In this document: piece by piece, positions 8,892-16,187 of the stretch
Layout of the letters: every line of letters starts with the position of its first letter
Numbering within the stretch: position 1 is the first letter of the stretch
NCBI GenBank assembly: GCA_017462755.1
Contig: JAFTQM010000050.1
Location: 1-35,825 of the forward strand
DNA: 35,825 nt
Source: Lachnospiraceae bacterium
GTDB lineage: Bacteria > Bacillota > Clostridia > Lachnospirales > Lachnospiraceae
Reading direction: 5' to 3'
Translations under genes and position numbers: made by a program
The notes under the pieces: generated by a model
The model's database searches: none
Seen by the model: only the letters and a program-made list of their open reading frames with translations
What the model was told of the DNA's origin: nothing

Positions 8892-8919
8892 TAAAGAAAA
8901 GTCAGAAAAATACCGATAT
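8892..8919 (+). promoter_or_regulatory. Candidate sigma-28 (SigD-type) promoter of the pse operon
   Basis: TAAA at 8892–8895 and CCGATAT at 8913–8919, 17 nt apart (16 nt if the -10 is counted as ACCGATAT). The spacing equals that of the candidate at 662–689 and is one longer than the consensus. It lies about 30 nt before the first gene of the operon. No good sigma-A alternative is seen in the same stretch. Confidence 0.6.
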
Positions 8920-8956
8920 TCTTACTGGATTATAGGAAGGTTGGAGTGAATGTTGT

Positions 8957-9985
8957 ATGATAATGATTCGGACAGATGCAAATAATCAGATAGCAATGGG
9001 GCACCTCATGCGCTGTATGTCCATCGGCCTGCAGCTAAGCGCATTGGGCGAGGAGGTGCTTTTTGTATTGTCTGAGCCGGATGCCGTAGAGCAGGTAAAA
9101 CAAAAAGGGTTTGCCTGTGTGTGCCTGCACAATCACTATAACGAAAAGGAGCAGGAGACAGAGGCTCTTTTGCACTTCGTAAAAGAAAAGCAGTGTGAGC
9201 TGTTATTTCTGGATTCCTATGAGGTAACACTGCCGTATATGAAGGCATTGAAGGCGCAGACCAGACTAGCTTATCTGGATGATTTGAATTTGTTTTGTTA
9301 TCCGGCAGATTTGATTGTCAATTATACCTTTGGAACGACGCGAGAGCTTTACGCAGAGCGGGGCTATGAGGAAACACAGGAGTTTTTGCTGGGAAGTCGT
9401 TATGTGCCGCTCCGACCGGAATTTGCAGCAGGCAGAATCGCGATTCGACCAAAGGTGCAGGATATTCTCGTAACGACCGGAGGCACAGACGAGCAGGATA
9501 TATTGTGCGGAATGGCAGAATGCCTAAAGAAATATCCTTTGGTACAAAAGCATTTGGTCGCAGGGCGGTTTTATCATAAGCCGGAGGCTTTGAAAGCATT
9601 GGAGCAGGAGGATGTGACGGTACATGTATACCATAATGTATCGGACATGGCAGGGCTGATGAGACGATGTGACCTTGCGGTTTCTGCGGGTGGAACAACG
9701 TTAGCTGAATTGGCAGCGTGCGGAATTCCAACGGTATGCTTTTCGGTAGCGGAAAATCAGGTTGCAGGAACACAAGCGTATGCAGCGGCAGGCATGCTGC
9801 GATATGCAGGGGATGTCAGAAACGGCCGCTTACAGCTTTTAGATAGAATAAGTAGTGAAGTGGAACGGCTGTATGGTCAGCCGACGCAAAGAGAGCAGTT
9901 AGGAGAGACTGCGTATTCTCAGGTGGATGGAAAGGGCGCAGAACGAATCGCCCGGAGATTAGTAACGCTTCAGAATGGAGGATAG
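8957..9985 (+). CDS. pseG: PseG, UDP-2,4-diacetamido-2,4,6-trideoxy-beta-L-altropyranose hydrolase
   Basis: A 342-aa protein of the GT-B-like PseG family, which removes UDP from the altrose precursor of pseudaminic acid. The N-terminal motif IRTDANNQIAMGHLMRCMSI carries the conserved Gly-His (His16) used by PseG as catalytic residue. The C-terminal nucleotide-binding half has ILVTTGGTDEQD and MRRCDLAVSAGGTTLAELAACGIPTV, the GT-B signature. GGAG at 8943–8946, 10 nt before ATG, sets the start. It is the first gene of a tight operon; its TAG stop lies one base before the pseI start. It is longer than the Campylobacter enzyme (about 274 aa) but similar to clostridial forms. The upstream enzymes PseB and PseC are not in the window. 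Confidence 0.88.
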   Translation: MIMIRTDANNQIAMGHLMRCMSIGLQLSALGEEVLFVLSEPDAVEQVKQKGFACVCLHNHYNEKEQETEALLHFVKEKQCELLFLDSYEVTLPYMKALKAQTRLAYLDDLNLFCYPADLIVNYTFGTTRELYAERGYEETQEFLLGSRYVPLRPEFAAGRIAIRPKVQDILVTTGGTDEQDILCGMAECLKKYPLVQKHLVAGRFYHKPEALKALEQEDVTVHVYHNVSDMAGLMRRCDLAVSAGGTTLAELAACGIPTVCFSVAENQVAGTQAYAAAGMLRYAGDVRNGRLQLLDRISSEVERLYGQPTQREQLGETAYSQVDGKGAERIARRLVTLQNGG

Positions 9986-9986
9986 G

Positions 9987-11036
9987 ATGAATAAAAAAAT
10001 ATACATAGGCAATCATGAGATTTCAGAACATGCGCCGACGTACATTGTGGCAGAGATGTCGGGAAATCATAATATGGAGCTGAGCCGTGCCAAGGCAATA
10101 ATAAAGGCGGCGGCAGAGGCCGGAGCAGATGCGATAAAAATACAGACCTATACCCCGGATACGATTACGATTGATTGCAAGGCAGATTGCTTCCGGGTGC
10201 AGGGAAAGCTCTGGGAAGGAATGACGCTGTACGAGCTGTATCAGACGGCGTATACTCCGTGGGAGTGGCAGAGCGAGCTGGCACAGTATGCAAAAGAACT
10301 CGGCATCGACTTTTTTTCCTCGCCGTTTGATTTGACGGCTGTCGATTTTTTGGAGGAGCTTGCGGTACCGGCATACAAAATCGCCTCGTATGAGATTAAT
10401 GATATTCCGTTGATTCGGAAGGCGGCACGCACAGGAAAGCCGATTATTATATCCACAGGAATTGCATATTTGGAGGACATTGAGCTGGCGTTGCGTACCT
10501 GTAAGGAGGAAGGAAACGACCAGGTTGTTTTGTTGAAATGTGTGTCTGCGTATCCGTCGCCGTTTGAGCAGATGAATTTGAAGACAATTCCGAATATGCG
10601 AGGAACCTTTGATTGTCTGTCCGGTCTTTCTGACCATACCCTTGGAAGCGAGACGGCCATAGCCGGTATCGCGCTGGGAGCAAAGATGATTGAAAAGCAT
10701 ATGACGCTCCGGAGAAGTGACGGAGGTCCGGATGCTGCATTTTCCATGGAGCCGGAGGAATTTGCACAAATGGTAACACAGATTCGCAATGTGGAAAAAG
10801 CATTGGGAAGTGCGACCTATGAACTGACTGAGATGCAGAAAAAGAAGCGTTCGGGTTCGCGTTCACTTTTTGTAGTAGAGGATGTGAAGGCGGGTGAGGT
10901 CTTTACGGAGAAAAATCTTCGCTCCATCCGTCCGGGTGTCGGAATGCATACAAAGCATTATGAAGAGCTTCTTGGAAAAAAGGCAAGATGTGATGTTTCT
11001 AAGGGTACTCCGATGGATTGGAAATATGTAGAATAA
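9987..11036 (+). CDS. pseI: PseI, pseudaminic acid synthase
   Basis: A 349-aa NeuB-family enzyme that condenses the altrose derivative with phosphoenolpyruvate to form pseudaminic acid. The start at 9987 follows GGAGGATAGG; an in-frame ATG at 9975 overlaps pseG and has no ribosome site. The TIM barrel carries YIVAEMSGNHN, DAIKIQTYTPDTITID, TPWEWQ, FFSSPFDLTAVDFLE, PAYKIASYEINDIPLI and KPIIISTGIA, which are PseI-type rather than sialic- or legionaminic-type signatures. LSDHTLG and GAKMIEKHMTL follow. The C-terminal 60 residues form the SAF (antifreeze-like) domain (RSLFVVEDVKAGEVFTEKNL … RPGVGM). It is translationally close to pseG and pseF. Confidence 0.93.
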   Translation: MNKKIYIGNHEISEHAPTYIVAEMSGNHNMELSRAKAIIKAAAEAGADAIKIQTYTPDTITIDCKADCFRVQGKLWEGMTLYELYQTAYTPWEWQSELAQYAKELGIDFFSSPFDLTAVDFLEELAVPAYKIASYEINDIPLIRKAARTGKPIIISTGIAYLEDIELALRTCKEEGNDQVVLLKCVSAYPSPFEQMNLKTIPNMRGTFDCLSGLSDHTLGSETAIAGIALGAKMIEKHMTLRRSDGGPDAAFSMEPEEFAQMVTQIRNVEKALGSATYELTEMQKKKRSGSRSLFVVEDVKAGEVFTEKNLRSIRPGVGMHTKHYEELLGKKARCDVSKGTPMDWKYVE

Positions 11037-11046
11037 GAGGTAGGAA

Positions 11047-11751
11047 ATGAGTACGAAGAAAATTGCGATTATTACAGCCAGAGGCGGTAGTAAGCGTATT
11101 CCGAGAAAAAATATAAAGGATTTTTGTGGAAAGCCGATTATTGCTTATTCGATTGAAGCAGCGCTGCAAAGCGGAATTTTTGAGGAGGTTATGGTATCCA
11201 CAGACGATGAGGAGATTGCCGAGATTGCGAAAAGCTATGGCGCGGCGGTGCCGTTTATGCGCAGTGAGAGAACGTCCGGAGATTATGCGACTACAGCAGA
11301 TGTGATTATGGAGGTGCTGGAGGAATACCGGAAAAGAGGAGTGGTATTCGAATACGCCTGCTGTATTTATCCTACGGCGCCATTTGTTACGCCAAAGAAG
11401 CTGCAGGATGCGATGGCGTTGATGGAGCAGCACAAGCCGATGAAGGTAATTCCGGTGGTACCGTTTTCGTTTCCGCCGCAGAGATGCTTCGTGATTGAAA
11501 ATGAAATCAATATGCGATATCGTTACCCGGAATATGCGACGATGCGCTCGCAGGATTTGGAAAAGCATTATCATGATGCCGGTCAGTTTTATGTGTATTA
11601 TCTGGAAAAATATTTGGAGAAGCAGGGAAGAACGATGGATGACATCATGCCGATTGTTGTTTCTGAGCTGGAGGTTCAGGATATTGACACGGAGGACGAC
11701 TGGAAGATTGCAGAGTTAAAATATAAATTGATGCATGAAGGTAAAATGTAA
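11047..11751 (+). CDS. pseF: PseF, pseudaminic acid cytidylyltransferase
   Basis: A 234-aa CMP-nonulosonate synthetase. ITARGGSKRIPRKNIKDFCGKPIIAYSI is the CTP-binding N-terminal signature of the NeuA/PseF family, and the RIPRKNIKDF wording is that of PseF. VSTDDEEIAEIAKSYGA, the CCIYPTAPFVTP strand and DAGQFYVY are also present. It activates pseudaminic acid as CMP-Pse, the donor for flagellin or surface glycan transferases. GAGGTAGGAA precedes the ATG. The gene lies 10 nt after pseI and 25 nt before the ATP-grasp gene, so pseG, pseI and pseF form one transcript covering the last three steps of CMP-Pse synthesis. Confidence 0.93.
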   Translation: MSTKKIAIITARGGSKRIPRKNIKDFCGKPIIAYSIEAALQSGIFEEVMVSTDDEEIAEIAKSYGAAVPFMRSERTSGDYATTADVIMEVLEEYRKRGVVFEYACCIYPTAPFVTPKKLQDAMALMEQHKPMKVIPVVPFSFPPQRCFVIENEINMRYRYPEYATMRSQDLEKHYHDAGQFYVYYLEKYLEKQGRTMDDIMPIVVSELEVQDIDTEDDWKIAELKYKLMHEGKM

Positions 11752-11776
11752 AATTGCTTCGGAACGGAGGAAAAAG

Positions 11777-12961
11777 ATGACAGGAGTAGTGATTGGTGCC
11801 GGCAGAGATGCCATTCATACAATAGAGAAGGCGAAGGAGCAGGGAATTTATGTGGTTGCGCTGGACGGCAATCCGGAAGCCGCAGGAATGGCACATGCCG
11901 ACCGGGCAGTTACGGTAGATATTTCAAAGCAGGAAAAGGTAGATGAGGTAATAGAGCAGGTAAGACCGGATTTTGTGATTCCGGTGCCGATTGGCCGCTA
12001 TCTTCTGACGACCGGTTATGTAAACGAGCGGTATCGGCTGAAGGGAGCGGGCTATCAGGCAACGGAGCTGAGTGTGGACAAGTATCTGTTTCATAAACGG
12101 CTGCAGGAGAAAAAGCTGCGTCCGATAGAGTTTTTCTTAATCAATCAGGACACGGATAAGCAGCAGGTGTCGATTTCTTATCCGGCGATTTTGAAGCCGC
12201 GTTTTGGTTCCGGCAGCAGGGATGTGTTTTGTATTACCTGCGAGCAGGAATTGCAGGAGGCTTGCGAGTTTGCGATAAACTCCGGCGAGGATTTTGTGCT
12301 GGAGCAGATGGTACAGGGAACCGAGTATGGTCTGGACGGAGCGGTCATGAACGGAAAGCTTCAGATTACGCTGCTGCGTCAAAAGGTGATTACTCCATTG
12401 CCGGCACGTCAGGCAGTGGCAAGCATTTCGATGGCAGATACTGCGGAGCATGAGGAATTGTATCAGCGAGTTTATCGCCATATGCAAGAGGTAATTGAGG
12501 TGTTGGGTTACAATGACTGTCTGGTCAATGCGGACATTATTTTGTCGGGAGAGCAGGTCTTTGTAATTGAAATCGCACCAAGACCATCCGGACATTATTT
12601 GCATGATGTTTTTGTGCCGCAGACGACGGGAGTCGATTTGGCAGAGGAATACATTCGGTTTTTATCCGGCAAGGAGTATGGCTTTGTGCCGAAGGAAATC
12701 AAATGCATGCGGATTCAGTTTTTCAAATTTGAGAATGTCTCCATTACGAAGGTACCGCAGGAAGCGGCTTTGCGTGCGAGCGAAGACTGCCGCTTGGTGC
12801 GTTGGGAGTGCAATATCAAAGAGGGAGACTGCATGGAGCCGGTGGTAAATGGGCATTCGATTATGGGACGCGGATTTTTTATCGTACAGGGCGAGAACGA
12901 GCAGGATTTGGAAGCACAGTGCGATTGGGTACTTCGTCAGTTTGGGGTGGAAGCATTATGA
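11777..12961 (+). CDS. ATP-grasp ligase of the pse operon
   Basis: A 394-aa ATP-grasp enzyme. The start at 11777 is set by GGAGG 6–10 nt upstream; the reading frame is open 42 nt further but overlaps pseF. Residues 1–100 form a Rossmann-like pre-ATP-grasp domain (VVIGAGRDAIHTIEKAKEQG, ALDGNP). The ATP-grasp fold follows with PAILKPRFGSGSRDVF (phosphate loop), VLEQMVQGTEYGLDGAVMNGK and the metal-binding EIAPRPSGHYLHDV. Such enzymes join a carboxylate to an amine, thiol or other nucleophile through an acylphosphate. The position between pseF and a GNAT gene, with a 4-bp ATGA overlap to the latter, suggests modification of the nonulosonic acid or its precursor, for instance by an amino acid. That is inference; a biotin-carboxylase-like or purine role is not excluded. 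Confidence 0.8.
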   Translation: MTGVVIGAGRDAIHTIEKAKEQGIYVVALDGNPEAAGMAHADRAVTVDISKQEKVDEVIEQVRPDFVIPVPIGRYLLTTGYVNERYRLKGAGYQATELSVDKYLFHKRLQEKKLRPIEFFLINQDTDKQQVSISYPAILKPRFGSGSRDVFCITCEQELQEACEFAINSGEDFVLEQMVQGTEYGLDGAVMNGKLQITLLRQKVITPLPARQAVASISMADTAEHEELYQRVYRHMQEVIEVLGYNDCLVNADIILSGEQVFVIEIAPRPSGHYLHDVFVPQTTGVDLAEEYIRFLSGKEYGFVPKEIKCMRIQFFKFENVSITKVPQEAALRASEDCRLVRWECNIKEGDCMEPVVNGHSIMGRGFFIVQGENEQDLEAQCDWVLRQFGVEAL

Positions 12962-13482
12962 GAATCAATACAGAACGTCTGGTGCTGAAGCCACTGGGAA
13001 TGGACCATTTTTTGACGGCGCATAAATATTTGGCAGATGCAGAGAATACCTTGTACATGAAATATTTGCCGCACGAGGACGAAGCGGAAACCATTCGTTT
13101 TCTGACGGCCTGTGAAGCGGAATGGCAAAAGGTGCGACCTGCGTACTATGAATTTGCAGTGTTTTTAGGAGAAACGCATATCGGTGGTGTTGCACTATAC
13201 AATGATACGGAAGAACGGGAAACAGGAGAGTTGGTCTGGATTATTGACAAAAACTACTGGGGCAAGGGATATGCAGCAGAGGCGGCGAAAAAGCTGGTCG
13301 ATTTTGGCGCAGAGCAGCTGGGGCTGAAGCGAATCATTGCCCGGTGTGACAGCAACAACCGGATGTCAAAACGCATCATGGAAAAATTGGGAATGAAGCA
13401 TTGCAATACGATTCCGGGCAGAAAAAATCGCGGTTCGGATGAGATTCATGAGGAATATGAATATGAACTATTATTTTCGTAA
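12958..13482 (+). CDS. GNAT N-acetyltransferase, possible PseH equivalent
   Basis: A 174-aa acetyltransferase of the RimJ/RimL-like GNAT type: INTERLVLKPL start, GGVALYNDTEERETGELVWIIDKNYWGKGYAAEAAKKLVDF containing the acetyl-CoA loop (W-G-K-G-Y-A), and RIIARCDSNNRMSKRIMEKLGM. The ATG at 12958 overlaps the stop of the ATP-grasp gene (ATGA), and GGGGTGG in that gene provides the ribosome site, so the two are translationally coupled. PseH, the acetylase of the pseudaminic pathway, is also a GNAT and is otherwise missing here, so this gene may fill that step or acetylate a modified sugar. Its similarity to RimJ-like proteins leaves protein or small-amine acetylation open. Confidence 0.8.
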   Translation: MRINTERLVLKPLGMDHFLTAHKYLADAENTLYMKYLPHEDEAETIRFLTACEAEWQKVRPAYYEFAVFLGETHIGGVALYNDTEERETGELVWIIDKNYWGKGYAAEAAKKLVDFGAEQLGLKRIIARCDSNNRMSKRIMEKLGMKHCNTIPGRKNRGSDEIHEEYEYELLFS

Positions 13483-15208
13483 AGCATTTGCGGCGGTACT
13501 GCTCGGAGTGTTGCTTGTGCTTACCGGATACGGAAGCGGAAGGTATGCGCAGAATTTGCAGCTTTTTGCTGCCGAAAAGGAATTTTTGTTTTCGCTTACC
13601 GCAGAGGAGGAGGCTTATTTGCAGAGTCTGCGGGGGGAGACACTTACGCTTGCAGTGGCAGAGCAGTCGGCCTATCAGCAGGATGTCACAGGGAAGCTGC
13701 CTTACGGAATGGCGGTACCGTTACTGGAGTTTTTGGAATACGAGCTTTCGCTTGAGGTAGAGGTGTATGCAGGCACATGGCAGGAATGCAGGGAAGCGTT
13801 AAGCTCCGGTGAGGCAGACCTGTTGTTTGGAGTGCCGGTGCTTTCTAAGGAGCTTGCGTCCTTTGAAGTGGAGGGACAGGCGGGCTGGTGCAGTGCGCCG
13901 TTTTATGAGGAGCAGATGTATCTGGTTACCCGGAAAGGAATCGATGCCATGCAGCTGTATCGTGAGCCGGAGAGCAGGCTTGGAATCGTAGAGGCAGCAC
14001 TTTGGAGCGAGCAGCTGCAGCCATGGCTGGTATCGGATTGGGAGCAGATTCCGTTTGAGGATACCGAAGCAATGCTGTCGGCATTGCTCCGAGGTGAGAT
14101 TTTGGCGGCGGCGTTACCGGAAAGCGAGCTGTTTTTGTTGTTTGCTGAGGAAGCGTACACGGTAACAGAACCATTGCTGCCACATACGACTGGGATAGCC
14201 GTGGGTGCAATCGCACCGGAGCTTGAGAGCTTGATGAAACTGATTGACCGCTATATGGCGCAGACGGAGGAAGGAGATGCGCTGCAGGAGGCAGTGGCAG
14301 ATGCCAAAATCCGGTTGTGGACACAGGCGTTTCAGACGCAAAATCAGGAGCTGCTGGCTTATGTCAGGGAGCGGTATGCGACTCTTACCTACGCATCCAT
14401 GAGCCGGGGCAGCGTTCCGATGTTTTGGAAGCGTGATGGTGCGACATATGGGCTATTGCCGGAGCTGATGAATGTCTGGGCAGAACTGTCGGGGATTCCG
14501 GCAGAGTATGTGGACCGCTTGGATGATGAGGAAGCGCTCTCCCTACTGGAAGAGGAGGAGCTGCTGGTGTTGGCAGGCTTGACGCAGAGCGGAGAGGAAC
14601 GGGAGAATATTTGTTTTTCGAAGGCTCTGGGAATGGGCAGCTTAGTAGCCGTGCTTTCTGAAACAGAGACCAAACGCATGGAAGAAGCGCTCCGAACCGG
14701 CAGCAGCGTCAAAGAAGAGATTGCATATTGCTATTGGGGAACGCAGGAGGATATCTTTCCGTTGCTTTCCGGAACGGTTTTTGACGGACATGCGGTTGTA
14801 TTCGGTAGTGAAGCAGCGTTGTTTGATGCATTTTCCGAAGGAACGGTTGGCGGGATGTTAATTAGGGAAGGTGTATATGAGCAGCAGTGGAACGAAATGC
14901 AGCGTCTTGAGGAAATTGCTTATGTGATACCGGAACGACTGGCATTCTGTGCTTCTGGTGAAGAGTTAAACCTTTTGTTTGAAAAGCTGCTGTACTGCTA
15001 TGAAATTACGCATCCGCAGGCGTGGGAGCGTTGGCAGGCGGCAGGTAAAGCAGAGCTTTTAGCGCAGACGCAAGCAAGCGCAGGAAAGCAGATTCGGCTG
15101 CTGCAGAGAGGGCTGATATGCGGTGCGGCAGGCGTGGCAGCATTGTTGTTGGGGCTGCTTTGGGCTGCCGGTAGTAAGAAAGAGCAAAAAGTGAAAGAAA
15201 AAACTTGA
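13463..15208 (+). CDS. Membrane-anchored receptor with two solute-binding (SBP_bac_3-like) lobes and no output domain
   Basis: About 581 aa. The start at 13463 is preferred because GAGG (13450–13453) lies 9 nt upstream; other in-frame ATGs are at 13439, 13448 and 13457. It overlaps the GNAT gene by 20 nt. An N-terminal hydrophobic segment (residues about 8–24) is followed by two tandem domains with features of family-3 periplasmic binding proteins: about 45–265 (LTLAVAEQSAYQ … GEADLLFGVPVLSKE) and about 290–540 (PMFWKRDGATYGLLPELMNVWAELSGI … ENICFSKALGMG). A second transmembrane helix (about 553–573, LICGAAGVAALLLGLLWAAG) and a short Lys-rich tail end the protein. The layout resembles the sensor half of BvgS-like kinases or GGDEF proteins, but no kinase, GGDEF, HAMP or chemoreceptor part follows. 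Partner and ligand are unknown. Confidence 0.7.
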   Translation: MNYYFRKAFAAVLLGVLLVLTGYGSGRYAQNLQLFAAEKEFLFSLTAEEEAYLQSLRGETLTLAVAEQSAYQQDVTGKLPYGMAVPLLEFLEYELSLEVEVYAGTWQECREALSSGEADLLFGVPVLSKELASFEVEGQAGWCSAPFYEEQMYLVTRKGIDAMQLYREPESRLGIVEAALWSEQLQPWLVSDWEQIPFEDTEAMLSALLRGEILAAALPESELFLLFAEEAYTVTEPLLPHTTGIAVGAIAPELESLMKLIDRYMAQTEEGDALQEAVADAKIRLWTQAFQTQNQELLAYVRERYATLTYASMSRGSVPMFWKRDGATYGLLPELMNVWAELSGIPAEYVDRLDDEEALSLLEEEELLVLAGLTQSGEERENICFSKALGMGSLVAVLSETETKRMEEALRTGSSVKEEIAYCYWGTQEDIFPLLSGTVFDGHAVVFGSEAALFDAFSEGTVGGMLIREGVYEQQWNEMQRLEEIAYVIPERLAFCASGEELNLLFEKLLYCYEITHPQAWERWQAAGKAELLAQTQASAGKQIRLLQRGLICGAAGVAALLLGLLWAAGSKKEQKVKEKT

Positions 15209-15233
15209 CAAAGTGGTTGCTTGTCGATATAAT
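15205..15233 (+). promoter_or_regulatory. Perfect consensus sigma-A promoter of the tRNA-Val–tRNA-Met unit
   Basis: TTGACA (15205–15210), 17 nt, TATAAT (15228–15233). The TGA stop of the receptor gene (15206–15208) lies inside the -35 box. The tRNA-Val begins 34 nt after the -10. Confidence 0.93.
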
Positions 15234-15267
15234 ATATCTCGTACTCGCGTTACGTGAGACGAGATAT

Positions 15268-15340
15268 GGGATCTTAGCTCAGCTGGGAGAGCATCTGCCT
15301 TACAAGCAGAGGGTCATAGGTTCGAGCCCTATAGGTCCCA
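15268..15340 (+). tRNA. tRNA-Val (anticodon TAC)
   Basis: A 73-nt cloverleaf. Acceptor GGGATCT pairs with AGGTCCC and is followed by discriminator A340. The anticodon stem TCTGC/GCAGA encloses the loop CTTACAA with TAC at 15301–15303, and the T loop is TTCGAGC. The CCA end is not encoded. Confidence 0.95.
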
Positions 15341-15365
15341 TTTTTGCAGCGAACCGCTGCAATAT

Positions 15366-15439
15366 GGCGAGATAGCTCAGTTGGCCAGAGCACACGGTTC
15401 ATACCCGTGGTGTCGAGGGTTCGAATCCCCCTCTCGCTA
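15366..15439 (+). tRNA. tRNA-Met (anticodon CAT), elongator type
   Basis: A 74-nt cloverleaf with acceptor GGCGAGA/TCTCGCT (first pair G·U), anticodon stem CACGG/CCGTG and loop TTCATAC, CAT at 15400–15402. The anticodon stem lacks the three G:C pairs of initiator tRNA, so it is elongator Met. A tRNA-Ile2 with lysidine cannot be excluded without a fuller comparison. CCA is not encoded. Confidence 0.88.
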
Positions 15440-15502
15440 CTATTTTTTTACAACCAAAGAACAGAACGCTCCGCTTAGGAGGCGTAACAATGTAGTGTGT
15501 AA

Positions 15503-15532
15503 AGTTGAGAGCAGAGTGTTCTCAGCTTTTTT
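15503..15532 (+). terminator. Rho-independent terminator after the tRNA pair
   Basis: A 10-bp stem (15503–15512 with 15518–15527, two G·U pairs) with loop AGAGT leads into TTTTTT. ispF starts 32 nt later with no clear promoter of its own in between. Confidence 0.82.
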
Positions 15533-15563
15533 GTGTTAAAGGCAATTAATTTTAGGAGGGGCT

Positions 15564-16145
15564 ATGAGAATCGGAAGCGGATATGATGTACACAGACTGG
15601 TAGAGGGACGGGATTTGATTCTTGGGGGAGTGAAGATACCGTTTGAAAAGGGATTGTTGGGGCATTCGGATGCGGATGTATTGACCCATGCGATTATGGA
15701 TGCGCTGCTTGGAGCAGCGGCACTCGGAGATATTGGGAGACATTTTCCGGACAATGATGAGAGATACCGCGGAGCGGACAGTCTGAAGCTGTTGGCACAT
15801 GTAGGTGAGCTGTTGCAGCAGGAGCATTATCTGGTGGGCAATATAGATGCGACCATTGTGGCACAGCGGCCGAAGTTAGCGCCGTATCTGGCACAGATGG
15901 AGGAAAACATTGCCGGAGTGCTTGGAATCGAAAAAAATCAGATAAATATTAAAGCAACGACGGAGGAGCATCTTGGCTTTACCGGTGCGGGCGAGGGAAT
16001 GTCGGCACAGGCGGTAGCACTGCTCCAGTCCGCAGAGGATTTTATGGATGCAGGAAAAGCAGGCATGGTTTATGCATATGATGGTGCAGCAGCCTCCGGA
16101 TGTTGTGCGGCAGGCTGTAGCGGTTGCTCTGCGAAGCAGCAGTAG
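15564..16145 (+). CDS. ispF: IspF, 2-C-methyl-D-erythritol 2,4-cyclodiphosphate synthase, with a Cys-rich tail
   Basis: A 193-aa enzyme of the MEP isoprenoid pathway, converting CDP-ME 2-phosphate to MEcPP with loss of [14 protein letters not shown] and [12 protein letters not shown] give the zinc ligands Asp8, His10 and His42; [23 protein letters not shown] and [17 protein letters not shown] complete the family pattern. AGGAGGGG sets the start. The usual IspF ends near residue 157. Here about 35 extra residues follow ([18 protein letters not shown], then an Ala/Gly/Ser stretch with Cys180, Cys181, Cys185 and Cys188). The tail function is unknown. It sits at the head of the ispF–cysE–mrnC–rlmB–sigH block. 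Confidence 0.95.
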   Translation: MRIGSGYDVHRLVEGRDLILGGVKIPFEKGLLGHSDADVLTHAIMDALLGAAALGDIGRHFPDNDERYRGADSLKLLAHVGELLQQEHYLVGNIDATIVAQRPKLAPYLAQMEENIAGVLGIEKNQINIKATTEEHLGFTGAGEGMSAQAVALLQSAEDFMDAGKAGMVYAYDGAAASGCCAAGCSGCSAKQQ

Positions 16146-16187
16146 CAGCCGTGTAAGGAACGCAATCATGGGAAGGGAGAGATAGAA

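Noticed and set aside
10023-10769. 248-codon open frame on the minus strand
   Set aside because: It lies wholly inside pseI on the other strand and has the Arg/Leu/Cys-rich composition of a shadow frame.
13439-13462. Earlier start codons for the two-lobed receptor
   Set aside because: ATGs at 13439, 13448 and 13457 have no well-spaced Shine-Dalgarno site; GAGG at 13450 fits 13463 best.
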